A stretch of 35,016 nucleotides of DNA from Acidobacteriaceae bacterium (GCA_003132445.1 PKXU01000129.1:1-35016); one strand, 5' to 3'; counted from the first letter of the stretch, positions 23,779 through 31,662 are shown. Notes: generated from the sequence alone by a model not told the origin. Program-made: numbers and translations.

Positions 23779-24459
23779 ATGAAAACTATCGCATGCAGTG
23801 GAGTTGGACTCGTATTGATTTTGGTCCTGGCTGGCATTCCGGCTGGCGCCCAGAGCCAGTCTTCTTCGACCCCGCAACCGTCGACCTCGCAAACCTCGGT
23901 CCCGGGATCGTCTCTGGGCGATTATGCGCGGCAGATCCGCAAGGATCCTGGAACCAAGGCCGCGCCGAAAGTTTTCGATAATGACAATCTGCCGAAGGAC
24001 GACAAGCTCTCGGTGGTAGGCCACCCTGACACCTCAGCCGGCAACACGACCTCTGACAGTGCTTCCGGCGACGCGAACCCTGCGACTGCGGCCAAAGGCA
24101 GCGCCGACCAAAAAACCTCTGGCGCACAGGCCCCGCCGGAAGATGAAGCGGCCAAGGCGGCGGCAGCAAAGCAGTGGAGCGACAAGCTCGCCACGCAGAA
24201 GGATCAGATTGATTTGTTAGGGCGCGAACTCGATGTGTTGCAGCGCGAATACCAGATTCGGGCCGCCGCAATGTATGCCGATGCGGGCAACAGGTTACGC
24301 AACTCCGCCGACTGGGATAAGCAGGATGCCCAGTACAAACAGCAAATCGCCGACAAACAGAAGGCAGTGGACGAAGCCAAGCAGAAACTAGACGATGAGC
24401 AGGAAGAAGCGCGAAAGGCCGGCGTGCCTGCCGCAGTTATCCAGCCGCCAGCACAATAA
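23779..24459 (+). CDS. Secreted coiled-coil protein of unknown function
   Basis: The 226-residue protein starts at ATG 23779, preceded by AAAGGGG. It has a signal peptide, MKTIACSGVGLVLILVLAGIPAGAQ. A Ser/Thr/Pro-rich linker carries SLGDYARQIRKDPGTKAAPKVFDNDNLP, a segment I associate with acidobacterial secreted proteins. A long charged helix at about 125-215 (KQWSDKLATQKDQIDLLGRELDVLQREYQIRAAAMYAD...KQQIADKQKAVDEAKQKLDDEQEEARK) is strongly coiled-coil in pattern. It probably acts as a periplasmic structural or adaptor protein; no enzyme motif is seen. A strong hairpin at 24474-24502 ends the unit. Confidence 0.75.
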   Translation: MKTIACSGVGLVLILVLAGIPAGAQSQSSSTPQPSTSQTSVPGSSLGDYARQIRKDPGTKAAPKVFDNDNLPKDDKLSVVGHPDTSAGNTTSDSASGDANPATAAKGSADQKTSGAQAPPEDEAAKAAAAKQWSDKLATQKDQIDLLGRELDVLQREYQIRAAAMYADAGNRLRNSADWDKQDAQYKQQIADKQKAVDEAKQKLDDEQEEARKAGVPAAVIQPPAQ

Positions 24460-24473
24460 GACCATCGCAGGAT

Positions 24474-24502
24474 GAGCGCCGGAGTCTCATACTCCGGCGC
24501 TC
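24474..24502. terminator. Bidirectional-looking terminator between convergent genes
   Basis: A perfect 12-bp stem, GAGCGCCGGAGT with ACTCCGGCGCTC, closes a five-base loop 14 bases after the coiled-coil gene stop. GATTTGTTT follows on the plus strand. It sits between two converging 3' ends. Confidence 0.85.
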
Positions 24503-24510
24503 GATTTGTT

Positions 24511-25026
24511 TCAGGATGTCTTCTGTTCGCTTTCTCGCAGTCGCTTGATTTGCTTTACGTGATGCAAGCCATGCACCAGATGAAACTTTCTCCACTGAGC
24601 GGCCGTGAGCGGTCCCAGAACAGGATGATCCAGCAATTGGCGGCGTGATCCAATTTGCTCTTCGCAGCGGGCAATGATTGTGTCCATCTCCGCGATCTTC
24701 AACCCAATTTCGGCTAACACCTTCTCCGCAGGCAAGCCGCGTGGACTGGTCACAGGCGGTGCTTTTCGGCCTGAGGGCATGTATCCGAAAACCACGACCA
24801 TGAGCGCTCCGGCACGCTGCCTCCAGGTCGAGGTGGTGGCCAGAGACTTTCCCGCCGCAGCCACGCGTCCAAAACCCTTCGCCGTCCCTGTGTAACTCAA
24901 ATAAAGATGCTCCAGGATTTCCCCTGCACACCACTTCCCCGGCGGATGCCAGCTTAACCGCTCGGAATGCATTCCTGCGACCGCGGCTGCAATCTCCTGC
25001 TGCAGTCTGTTGAGATGAGGGTCCAC
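24511..25026 (-). CDS. DinB-family (DUF1569-like) putative metal-dependent protein
   Basis: The 171-residue protein starts at GTG 25026 (MDPHLNRLQQEIAAAVAGM). The four-helix DinB/YfiT pattern is supported by GEILEHLYLSY in helix 2 and FHLVHGLHHVKQIKRL in the last helix. These supply the histidines that bind a divalent metal in this superfamily. The motif resembles thiol-dependent S-transferases of the DinB group; the substrate is unknown. AAGG lies about 13 bases before the GTG, so the start is not certain. It is divergent from the lipoprotein gene at 25112. Confidence 0.82.
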   Translation of the reverse strand: MDPHLNRLQQEIAAAVAGMHSERLSWHPPGKWCAGEILEHLYLSYTGTAKGFGRVAAAGKSLATTSTWRQRAGALMVVVFGYMPSGRKAPPVTSPRGLPAEKVLAEIGLKIAEMDTIIARCEEQIGSRRQLLDHPVLGPLTAAQWRKFHLVHGLHHVKQIKRLRESEQKTS

Positions 25027-25111
25027 GAGCGTTACTTACCTTTGTGTTTCTTTCGGTTAGAATGTTGCGCGACTACAAAAAACCGATCCAACGTTATCAC
25101 AGGAAGGAACC

Positions 25112-25876
25112 ATGAAGACGGCCAGTCACGCCCCCACCGAACAGACCACAAGCCCAGTAGAAATGTTGGGAATATCTTTCTTCGCGAAAGCCAGTCAGCG
25201 TATGCAAGCTTCCAGCCTGAAAACAAAACGCTCTCGGCGCCGAACGCTATACGAATTATCTTGTGCAGCGCTGGTCATCACATTGCTGGCGCTGCTTGGT
25301 GGCTGTTCCTCGGACAACAATAAACCGGCGGAAACGGAGAAGCCTGAAGCCAAAAGACCCGAGCTCCTCACTGGCCGCTCCGCGTTTCAGAAGGTATACA
25401 TTGCCGCTCGCGGGTGGGCTCCCGACGCAACGCCCTACCGGCTCGAGTCCACGGCAACCAGCGATGGAAACGGGCATGATGGCAAGTGGGCCGTATGGCG
25501 CGGCAGCTTTGCCTCGGCGACCCAACGATCGGAAAAGTCCTACACGTGGTCTGGCAGCACGGCTGATGGCGCACCCTCGCGCGGCGTGAATCCAGGAATC
25601 GAAGATAGTTACAGTCCGACGAACTCCTCTACCCACGTGTTTGACATGGCTTTTTTAAAGATCGATTCCGATCAGGCGTTTGAAACGGCACAGAAACATG
25701 GTGGCGACAAAGTGCTGGAGAAGGCGCCCGACACTCCGGTCATCTATGTATGCGATTGGAATCACAATACCAATGAGCTGATCTGGCACGTCATTTATGG
25801 AGCCAGTCGTGAAGGAGCGAAGTTGACCGTAATGGTCAACGCCTCCACCGGTGAGTTCATACGGGTGGAGAAGTAA
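25112..25876 (+). CDS. Lipoprotein with PepSY-like C-terminal domain
   Basis: From ATG 25112, which follows AGGAAGGAACC, the protein has 254 residues. The lipobox is LLGGC with C65, so a long basic region of about 45 residues precedes the hydrophobic core, which is unusual. A start at ATG 25202 would give a normal signal peptide but has no SD. The mature part contains ARGWAPDATPYRLES and ends with VIYVCDWNHNTNELIWHVIYGASREGAKLTVMVNASTGEFIRVEK, a PepSY-like alpha/beta unit. It is probably anchored at the outer surface of the inner membrane or in the outer membrane. The role is unknown. Confidence 0.78.
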   Translation: MKTASHAPTEQTTSPVEMLGISFFAKASQRMQASSLKTKRSRRRTLYELSCAALVITLLALLGGCSSDNNKPAETEKPEAKRPELLTGRSAFQKVYIAARGWAPDATPYRLESTATSDGNGHDGKWAVWRGSFASATQRSEKSYTWSGSTADGAPSRGVNPGIEDSYSPTNSSTHVFDMAFLKIDSDQAFETAQKHGGDKVLEKAPDTPVIYVCDWNHNTNELIWHVIYGASREGAKLTVMVNASTGEFIRVEK

Positions 25877-25888
25877 CTGAACTACGGT

Positions 25889-26179
25889 TCACTTTTGTTG
25901 ATTGGCGTTGAAGCTGGGACCGATCTCCTCTATCGGTTCGCGTCTTCCTGGCGACTGAAGTGGACCTCGATCTCGGAGAAAAAACGGCACACCGCTTCGG
26001 CGGAGGCAATCGCGCGCTGCAAAGAATGGCGTTTCACCGAACGTCACAATCTCTTGCGGGGAATATTGGAGACGAATCCGATCGGTAGCGCAATGCGCAC
26101 TCAACAATTCCACGCCCGCAGCTGCAACGTCAGCCTGGAGGCGGGCAACATCAATCTGTTCTCCAGCTCTTTTTGCCAT
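25889..26179 (-). CDS. Small unidentified protein divergent from TetR gene
   Basis: A 96-residue product (MAKRAGEQIDVARLQADVAAAGVELLSAHCATDRIRLQYSPQEIVTFGETPFFAARDCLRRSGVPFFLRDRG...) has a very good AAGGAG six bases before its ATG at 26179. It opens with an amphipathic helix; the second half has FFAARDCLRRSGVPFFLRDRG, rich in Phe and Arg. I do not recognise a family. The ribosome-binding site, the lack of competing genes and the divergent layout with a TetR regulator support a real gene, possibly the regulator's target. A frame on the opposite strand is longer but has no start signal. Confidence 0.5.
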   Translation of the reverse strand: MAKRAGEQIDVARLQADVAAAGVELLSAHCATDRIRLQYSPQEIVTFGETPFFAARDCLRRSGVPFFLRDRGPLQSPGRREPIEEIGPSFNANQQK

Positions 26180-26311
26180 CTACTACTCCTTCACGATCTG
26201 GGGATAACGCAGGAAGATCCCGCGGAACCGTATGGGGAGGACTTTCACTTTGCACTTTCACGGTTCCAGCAGGACCCACCTGCGAAGTCATTTCTTTCGC
26301 AGCTGTCCATA

Positions 26312-26335
26312 TCGTATACAGTGTTAGTTATACGA
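26312..26335. promoter_or_regulatory. Candidate TetR operator in divergent promoter region
   Basis: TCGTATA (26312-26318) and TATACGA (26329-26335) form a 7-bp inverted repeat around 10 bases. The repeat lies 50 bases upstream of the TetR start and in the 205-base gap between the divergent genes. The AT-rich arms also resemble -10 elements. TetR regulators often bind such sites and repress both sides; binding here is inference. Confidence 0.5.
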
Positions 26336-26384
26336 CGTTCAAGTATTACGCAGCTTTTTGGGCGGCACGATTTCTGGAGGAGTA

Positions 26385-27062
26385 GTGCCTCGGCATCCCG
26401 ACCCTGATCTGGAACAGCGCATCCTCGGTGCGGCCTCGAAGCTATGGGCTCGCGGCGGCGAGAAGGCGCTTACGATGCGCGCAGTAGCAAAAGCGGCTGC
26501 GACCACTACACCCACACTGTACGAGCGCTATAGTGACCGTGACGATATTCTTCGGGCGCTCCGCATCAAGACTCGCTGCGAACTCTTTGCCGCGTTAAGC
26601 CAGACCCGCACGCTCCGCGAAGCGTTCGAGCGCCACATCGAATTTGCTCTGGACCACAGTCACGCCTACGAGGTGCTCTTCGACGGCGTGGGCAAACCGC
26701 CTTCCCTGCATGAACCCTGGCCATCCTTCAATCTAATGCGCGAACGCGTGGCCAAACGTCTGGGAGGATCTGCGCGGGAAAATACGCGCCTTATGCTGGC
26801 GTTGTGGTCACTGATGCACGGCGCCGCTATGCTGATCATTCGCGGCAATTTCGAGGGCGCGCTGCGCATTCAAACCGTTCACGCCTGTCTAGATGCTTTA
26901 GACTCAATTCTCGACTCGGCTGCCCGCTCGAAAGGACGCATTCGTTCGGGACCGGGATGGCCATCCACTCTGATCTTGGGCGAAGGCAAGAATAGTAGCG
27001 CCGACGATGGAAGCGGGCGCGGCATGAAGGAAAAGTCCAGAGCCAGAAAACTGCCCAAATGA
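26385..27062 (+). CDS. TetR/AcrR-family transcriptional regulator
   Basis: The start is GTG 26385, just after GGAGGA (26376-26381). The 225-residue protein has an N-terminal TetR helix-turn-helix (LEQRILGAASKLWARGGEKALTMRAVAKAAATTTPTLYERYSDRDDILRAL, about residues 9-58). A ligand-binding helical domain to about residue 185 follows, including LMLALWSLMHGAAMLIIRGNFEG. The C-terminal 40 residues are polar and basic (SRARKLPK) and beyond the usual fold. It probably represses itself and the divergent gene at 25889-26179 through the inverted repeat at 26312-26335. The ligand is unknown. Confidence 0.88.
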   Translation: MPRHPDPDLEQRILGAASKLWARGGEKALTMRAVAKAAATTTPTLYERYSDRDDILRALRIKTRCELFAALSQTRTLREAFERHIEFALDHSHAYEVLFDGVGKPPSLHEPWPSFNLMRERVAKRLGGSARENTRLMLALWSLMHGAAMLIIRGNFEGALRIQTVHACLDALDSILDSAARSKGRIRSGPGWPSTLILGEGKNSSADDGSGRGMKEKSRARKLPK

Positions 27063-27128
27063 AGCGTTCAAGGCCTGGGCATTAGTTCGGGCACAATCGC
27101 AGCAATCGAAGATGCGGAGTCAGGCATT

Positions 27129-27806
27129 TCACTGGGCCGTCTTGGCGCTGGCCGCTGAGCCTTTTAATCGGTCAATTGCCTTGCGTGCGTCCTGCGCCTG
27201 TGGACCGTGGGGCAGAATTTTCAAATAGCTTTCAAATTCTTTGAGAGCCTCATCCGGCTGATCCATCTTCTCCAGGCACACGGCAAGTCGGAAAGTGGCG
27301 ATTGCATCGTTGTCTTTGTAAAACAATGCCTCACGGTAGCGATCCTCAGCGGCGCGGTAGTTCTTGCGCTTGAAATAGAAATCGCCGACCTCAACATCCT
27401 TCGCCGCCTTATGTGGATTCCAAGGATGAAACTCGCTCACGTCTCCGTGGCTCGGTGCCGATTCGGCATCCTTCAATATGTCGGAACTTTCAGGATGAGC
27501 CTTGACGTCATTTGCCGGAGGACTCAAATCAATCGCCGTATCCTTGCTGGAACTCTCCCCGCTCGGCAAGGCATCGGCATTGACGCTATCGGAGCGCGGA
27601 GCCTCCAGATTCGGATTTCGCGGCTGCGATGCAGAATCCGGAGTCGACGAGCCTTGTTGTGCTGGAATAGGTTGTGCTGGACTAGTAGGTTGTGCTGGAA
27701 CTGGAATAGGTTGCCCTGGACTAGATGGAGCAGAATCCTCGGCCGGAAGCCCTACGCTCCAGGCAAATACGCCGGCCAATAAGAAAGCAAAAAGCGAACT
27801 ACGCAT
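27129..27806 (-). CDS. Secreted TPR protein with Pro/Gln-rich repeat linker
   Basis: The 225-residue protein has a signal peptide (MRSSLFAFLLAGVFAWSVGLPAED) and a low-complexity segment PGQPIPVPAQPTSPAQPIPAQQ at about 30-51. A variable linker leads to two or three tetratricopeptide-like units at about 130-215 (AAKDVEVGDFYFKRKNYRAAEDRYREALFYKDNDAIATFRLAVCLEKMDQPDEALKEFESYLKILPHG). The TPR part resembles BamD/YbgF-type outer-membrane assembly proteins, but there is no lipobox cysteine. It starts 27 bases after the TIM-barrel gene stop on the same strand, so the two form an operon. The Pro repeats are encoded by tandem DNA units at 27653-27720. Confidence 0.82.
   Translation of the reverse strand: MRSSLFAFLLAGVFAWSVGLPAEDSAPSSPGQPIPVPAQPTSPAQPIPAQQGSSTPDSASQPRNPNLEAPRSDSVNADALPSGESSSKDTAIDLSPPANDVKAHPESSDILKDAESAPSHGDVSEFHPWNPHKAAKDVEVGDFYFKRKNYRAAEDRYREALFYKDNDAIATFRLAVCLEKMDQPDEALKEFESYLKILPHGPQAQDARKAIDRLKGSAASAKTAQ
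27653..27720 (-). repeat. Imperfect tandem repeat encoding Pro-rich linker
   Basis: About four imperfect units of 18-21 bases carry a GGTTGTGCTGGA core (27670-27681, 27688-27699, and variants at 27655 and 27709). On the coding strand they specify PIP-AQP motifs. The unit pattern suggests slippage, so copy number may differ between strains. Confidence 0.65.
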
Positions 27807-27833
27807 ACGATTATTCTATCGCTCTCCATCATT

Positions 27834-28703
27834 CTATAAACCCTGATGTATCGAGCGAAAAGTCTGCAGGCACCTGCGCGCCGTTTCGAACTCGGAAAAC
27901 CGGCTACCTTCTTGTTCGACGAGGTAGTATTCAACGCCGCCCACGCTCTCCGCGGCTCTGAAAATACCCTTCCAGTCGGTCACTCCTTCGCCGAACAAAA
28001 CCTTGTAACCCTTATCTGCGTCGGGCGACCAGTCTTTACAATGGATGGACCGAATCCGTCCCGGGTTGGCTCGAATCCAGGCTACGGGATCAGATCCGGC
28101 TTCCACACAGGTCCCCACATCCAACTGCAGCATAACCGATGGCTTGGTATCTTTGGCCAGCAGATCCATCGGACGCTGACCCAGAGCGCCCGTAAACTCC
28201 GCTTGATGGTTGTGATATCCGGACGTTAGTCCCGAGGATTGCAAGGATTCAGCCGCGGAATTCAATAGATTCGCAATCGACTTCCATCCATCAGGCCCGG
28301 TCTTGGGATCGGACCAGGACAGAACGAGATACTTGCTGCCGAGTATCAGATTCAGATCCCGCGCGCGATTAATATTTTTTTCGTTGAAATTATCCGCGGC
28401 GTTGTGCGTGGAATAGCAGCGAAGACCAACGTCATCGAGCACCTTGCGCATGTGCTTTGCCTGGGCGTCGGTCCATTCGAAATACGGGGCGTAGAACTCT
28501 ACTGCCTGGTATCCCATTTGAGCGACGGCGCGCAGAGTACCTTCCGGATCCTGTTTGAGTGCGTCGCGTACAGAGTAGAGCTCCAGCCCTACTGGAATGG
28601 ATCGTGTTGCCGTCATGCTTTTAAAAGCCCAAGGCAACATCGCTGACATGGCAAGGAAAGATCGTCGGAAAAAAGACCGGCGGGAAAGGGACGCGGAGGA
28701 CAT
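27834..28703 (-). CDS. Tat-exported xylose-isomerase-like TIM-barrel protein
   Basis: From ATG 28703, with AGGA nine bases upstream, the protein has 289 residues. A Tat signal (SLSRRSFFRRSFLAMSAMLPWAF) is followed by the sugar-phosphate-isomerase/epimerase fold. Visible elements are GLELYSVRD, GYQAVEFYAPYF, CYSTHNAAD, GYHNHQAEF, QLDVGTCVEAG, IHCKDW and YYLVEQEG, the usual metal-site strands (His, Asp and Glu residues). Homologues include dehydrogenase/isomerase partners in sugar or inositol catabolism. The exact reaction is unknown. An upstream ATG at 28739 would spoil the Tat signal's position. It is followed by the TPR gene in the same operon. Confidence 0.88.
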   Translation of the reverse strand: MSSASLSRRSFFRRSFLAMSAMLPWAFKSMTATRSIPVGLELYSVRDALKQDPEGTLRAVAQMGYQAVEFYAPYFEWTDAQAKHMRKVLDDVGLRCYSTHNAADNFNEKNINRARDLNLILGSKYLVLSWSDPKTGPDGWKSIANLLNSAAESLQSSGLTSGYHNHQAEFTGALGQRPMDLLAKDTKPSVMLQLDVGTCVEAGSDPVAWIRANPGRIRSIHCKDWSPDADKGYKVLFGEGVTDWKGIFRAAESVGGVEYYLVEQEGSRFSEFETARRCLQTFRSIHQGL

Positions 28704-28763
28704 GAGTGCAATCCTACTCAGCCAGGAGCCAAAGGCCAAGAGCCAGCTAAGAAACGAGCCCGC

Positions 28764-28805
28764 TAAAAAAACAGGCCGCTCAGGGGGGAGGCGTTGAGCG
28801 GCCTG
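28764..28805 (-). terminator. Rho-independent terminator of the OmpA-lipoprotein gene
   Basis: On the minus strand a perfect 11-bp stem (CAGGCCGCTCA with TGAGCGGCCTG, 28772-28782 and 28795-28805) is followed by a run of seven T (A-run 28765-28771 on the plus strand). It begins 52 bases after the stop codon at 28857. This is the clearest terminator in the window. Confidence 0.92.
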
Positions 28806-28856
28806 GTTGGCGAAGTCCTCCGGGGGAGGAGGGTAAACTCTTGGTTGCGATTAACC

Positions 28857-29591
28857 TTACATCGACGGATTGTTCTGCCCGGTCGTCGGGGCTGCTGGCT
28901 GGTTCGTGTCGCCCACGGTATTGGTCATCAAACGCACATCAACGCGGCGATTGTCGGCGCGTCCGTTAGCAGTTTTGTTCGACTCTACCGGCTTATCTTT
29001 GCCGAGACCAATCACATAAATTTTGTGCGCTGGGACGTTGTACTTTGTGGCCAGATACTGAATCACGGAGTTGGCGCGGCGCTGGCTAAGATCGTAGTTA
29101 TAGTCAGCCGAACCTACCGAATCAGTTCCACCTTCCAAAGCGATGATGTAGCCCTTGGTAGAAGAAATTTGGCCCGCTAGTTGGTCGAGGGTCTCCCTGG
29201 CCTTCGAAGTCAAGTTGTCCTTGTTGAATCCGAAGTGAACCGAGGTCTCGGCTACAGCGTGATAGTTATCAAGGTTCGCAACTGTGTTGGTGAGGATCCC
29301 GACGCGGCCGTTCGCAGCATCCGCCATTTGCTGAGCCGAGGTTGCAGTCTGTCCGGCGGCCTGCGCCTTCTGCTCCACTTCAGCGGTCTTGGCGTTCACG
29401 GCCTGAATGCCGGACTGAGCGCGAGCGTCAACGTCTTTAATATCCTTGGAATTCTTGGAGGCCAGATCGTCGAGCTCGTTGGTTTTGTTGATCAGCGGTG
29501 TGGTCTGCTGTTTCACATAGTTCTTGCTGGCGCAGCCCACGGTGGCTACCATGCTGGCTGCTAAACAAACTATTAACGAAGTGCGATTCAT
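28857..29591 (-). CDS. OmpA/Pal-type peptidoglycan-binding lipoprotein
   Basis: The 244-residue protein starts at ATG 29591, with AAGGAG about ten bases upstream. The lipobox TVGC gives C20. An alanine-rich heptad region at about 35-105 (NELDDLASKNSKDIKDVDARAQSGIQAVNAKTAEVEQKAQAAGQ) is Lpp-like. An OmpA C-terminal domain at about 115-222 contains VHFGFNKDNLTSKARETLDQLA, GGTDSVGSADYNYDLSQRRANSVIQYL and RADNRRVDVRL. It holds the conserved Asp and Arg that bind diaminopimelate. It tethers the outer membrane to peptidoglycan. Transcription ends at the terminator 28764-28805; a GC hairpin lies in its leader. Confidence 0.93.
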   Translation of the reverse strand: MNRTSLIVCLAASMVATVGCASKNYVKQQTTPLINKTNELDDLASKNSKDIKDVDARAQSGIQAVNAKTAEVEQKAQAAGQTATSAQQMADAANGRVGILTNTVANLDNYHAVAETSVHFGFNKDNLTSKARETLDQLAGQISSTKGYIIALEGGTDSVGSADYNYDLSQRRANSVIQYLATKYNVPAHKIYVIGLGKDKPVESNKTANGRADNRRVDVRLMTNTVGDTNQPAAPTTGQNNPSM

Positions 29592-29618
29592 AGGGTGAAA
29601 CTCCTTAGTTCAATCTTC

Positions 29619-29641
29619 GCGCGCCTGGGTGACCCGCGCGC
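29619..29641 (-). promoter_or_regulatory. GC-rich leader hairpin upstream of OmpA-lipoprotein gene
   Basis: GCGCGC at 29619-29624 pairs with GCGCGC at 29636-29641, and GGG with CCC inside, leaving a two-base bulge and a TGA loop. It stands 27 bases before the ATG (29591). A structured leader could protect the abundant mRNA or gate translation; this is not decided by sequence. The rest of the 29592-29887 gap holds no recognised gene. Confidence 0.5.
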
Positions 29642-29887
29642 AAATCAGCAAATTTGATGCCCTGGGTATGACTGCTTGTTGCTTACTGTTACTGCATTGC
29701 TGCTGCACGAGACATGCCAGTTTTCCTTGCAAAACTCGATCAACCTAAGTATATACGTTTTCAATGGCTTGCGAAAGAAGAATAGACAATCCCTTTTGCC
29801 ATTGGATCGGCCGAAGAACGCAAAGCCCACACACGGAGTGGAAATTTTATATGGTTCCGCTCAGATTCGCAGATGGTCTTGATCCCA

Positions 29888-30298
29888 TTAGTCTCGGTGC
29901 GGAGGACAGAGCAGGAGAATCGCTTCCCGCTTGTGGCGTCGATAGACTCGGAAATCGTTCTTGTCAATAGTGATAATGGTATGCCGTGGATAAATCTCAC
30001 TCATCCGAATCAGACAGAGATCGGCGAGATCAGGCTTACGATCCAGGTAGCGTTCCGCGAGCTCGGCCAGTTGTCCGCGGTTCCGATTGCAGTCGAATGC
30101 GATCCGCAGCATTTAGTCCTGCAGCAATGAAAGCACGTAGGAACTTGATTCCAAGTGAAACGCCGATTCGGCCAGCACAGCTTCACAGGTCAGCAGCGGC
30201 TCGGTAAGTGCTTTGGCGACGTTCACCGCCCAGTTGTGGTGCTGATCGTTCCGCGTAGCAAAAGCGACGACAAACCCGGTGTCGGCGATACCTTTCAT
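29888..30298 (-). pseudogene. VapC-type PIN-domain toxin split by one in-frame stop
   Basis: Two same-frame pieces read as one PIN toxin. The first, 61 residues from ATG 30298, is MKGIADTGFVVAFATRNDQHHNWA...LLTCEAVLAESAFHLE...LLQD. It ends at TAA 30113-30115. The second, 74 residues from the adjacent ATG 30112, is MLRIAFDC...LAERYLDRKPDLADLCLIRMSE...TIITIDKNDFRVYRR. The acidic residues of the PIN active site are all kept: D6 and E44 in the first piece, D31 and D50 or D53 in the second. Only one stop interrupts the gene. AGGA stands four bases before the second ATG, so reinitiation could make two polypeptides. Either it is a recent pseudogene or a split toxin. The start overlaps the antitoxin stop by four bases (ATGA). 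Confidence 0.82.
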
Positions 30299-30510
30299 GA
30301 GCGCGAGAATCCCTTACGGGAAGAAACATCAGTAGGGCCGCCACTGATCGCCCCCGTGTGACGCAGGAAGCGCTGCGTTCCTGCCTGCGACCTCGCGGTC
30401 TCAAGCTGTTGACACACCAGCCGTCCAACCGGGACGCCCGTCCTGCGCGAAGTTTCCTTGAGCCACGCCAGAAGTTCATCTGTAAGACGAATTGTAAGCG
30501 TATGACTCAT
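30295..30510 (-). CDS. Ribbon-helix-helix antitoxin (VapB/CopG-like)
   Basis: From ATG 30510 the 71-residue product is MSHTLTIRLTDELLAWLKETSRRTGVPVGRLVCQQLETARS..., a ribbon-helix-helix DNA-binding unit. The C-terminal toxin-binding tail is ISGGPTDVSSRKGFSRS. Its stop overlaps the PIN toxin start by ATGA, the normal layout of a vapBC module, so the antitoxin is intact while the toxin is split. An upstream start at 30594 would lie inside the 3' end of the phosphoesterase gene and is not favoured. Such antitoxins usually repress their own promoter with the toxin. Confidence 0.85.
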   Translation of the reverse strand: MSHTLTIRLTDELLAWLKETSRRTGVPVGRLVCQQLETARSQAGTQRFLRHTGAISGGPTDVSSRKGFSRS

Positions 30511-30553
30511 ATCGATACGTTGTAACACACACACCGGCTCCGTCAGGTTCTGA

Positions 30554-31606
30554 TCATTTCCAGATATCCGTAATCGGCGTGGCACTGCGATCATTTGCGG
30601 TCAAGGGTTCGAGACCAAAGTTGTCTTCAATGGTGCGCAAGACGCTGTAATGGTTGTAGAACTTACCGAGCGCATTGGGGTCCTGCTGGTTCGTCGGCTT
30701 CACCATGTCGCCCAAAAATAGCGTAAAAATGCGATTGTCAGAATTTCCTCCCGATTCGTCGAAGGTCACCACTACCAGCGTTCCCTGGCGCAGTTTTTCC
30801 GGGAAGGTCTCGTCAAAGAACTTCTTAACCCACGCGCCCGCGAAAGTCCCGCTCGTGTTGTGCCCATCATGATTCATGTTGGGAGAGTAGAACGAATAGG
30901 CGACTAAACCTTTTTTCGCGTCCTGCACGAAGAAATTATCGGACTTGCTGGAATCCACGCGAATCACTCGATCACACCACTTCTGCTGTACCTCGCGAAA
31001 GCTGAGGAAGGGCACATGCTTCCGTGCATAATTGCCGCGATTGCCGGGAACGCGCTGCGACGAATAATTCCATGGGCAGGGCTCGTCGGGCAGTTCTTCC
31101 GCGTATTGCTTGAAGTCAAGGCCGGCGGCGATCAGACGATCGGCAATCGAACGGTGCTGGTCATCGTCGGGAAGGTTCACCTGATCGTCGGCACGAAGAC
31201 GTCCCCGGGAGTGAATACCGAAGTCCGTTCCAGCAACCATCGCCAGATAATTTGGATAGGAGGGATGAAATGTGGCGTGGAAGTTAGTGAAACTCGCGCC
31301 TTGCGTCGCCAGATCGGCCAGATCCTTGATCTTGCTCGCGACTTCATAATCTACATTTTCCAGAACGATAATCAACACGCGGTCGAAATGGTGAGCAGTC
31401 GACCGAACTGCAGCCCGGGCCGCTTCGTCCTGCTTGCCCTGCGGAGATTTCGTTAGCTGAGGGAGATCTGACTGGCTCGAAGGTACCTGAGTGATGCTTT
31501 GTGCCGGGGCCAGCACTGCCGACACGCTCAACAGACCGGCCAGCACCAAAACGGCGGTGAATACTTTGCGCGGAAAGAACGTTGGCGATAATCGCGAGGA
31601 TCTCAT
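30554..31606 (-). CDS. Secreted phosphoesterase (acid phosphatase/phospholipase C family)
   Basis: The 350-residue protein starts at ATG 31606, with AAAGG four bases upstream. It has a signal peptide to about residue 36. The fold is that of the PF04185 phosphoesterase family within the alkaline-phosphatase superfamily. Visible motifs are VLENVDY (82-87), the nucleophile/metal region FHPSYPNYLAMVAGT (113-127), NMNHDGHN (243-250), FDESGGNSDN (282-291) and NHYSVLRTIEDNFGL near the end. Relatives include AcpA-type acid phosphatases and phosphatidylinositol- or phosphocholine-specific phospholipases C. The substrate here is not resolvable. It is divergent from uvrC with 56 bases between start codons, and upstream of the antitoxin on the same strand. 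Confidence 0.88.
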   Translation of the reverse strand: MRSSRLSPTFFPRKVFTAVLVLAGLLSVSAVLAPAQSITQVPSSQSDLPQLTKSPQGKQDEAARAAVRSTAHHFDRVLIIVLENVDYEVASKIKDLADLATQGASFTNFHATFHPSYPNYLAMVAGTDFGIHSRGRLRADDQVNLPDDDQHRSIADRLIAAGLDFKQYAEELPDEPCPWNYSSQRVPGNRGNYARKHVPFLSFREVQQKWCDRVIRVDSSKSDNFFVQDAKKGLVAYSFYSPNMNHDGHNTSGTFAGAWVKKFFDETFPEKLRQGTLVVVTFDESGGNSDNRIFTLFLGDMVKPTNQQDPNALGKFYNHYSVLRTIEDNFGLEPLTANDRSATPITDIWK

Positions 31607-31662
31607 TAGCCTTTTTGTAACACGGCGCTCCTGTTTTCAATCTAATAGAATAGATAAGAACC

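Noticed and set aside
25895..26407. 170-codon plus-strand frame in the gap before TetR
   Set aside because: No start signal or protein features, and it opposes a frame with a good ribosome-binding site.
31607..31662. Promoter for uvrC (TTGTAA and TAGAAT-like boxes)
   Set aside because: The spacing between the boxes does not fit a standard sigma-70 promoter.
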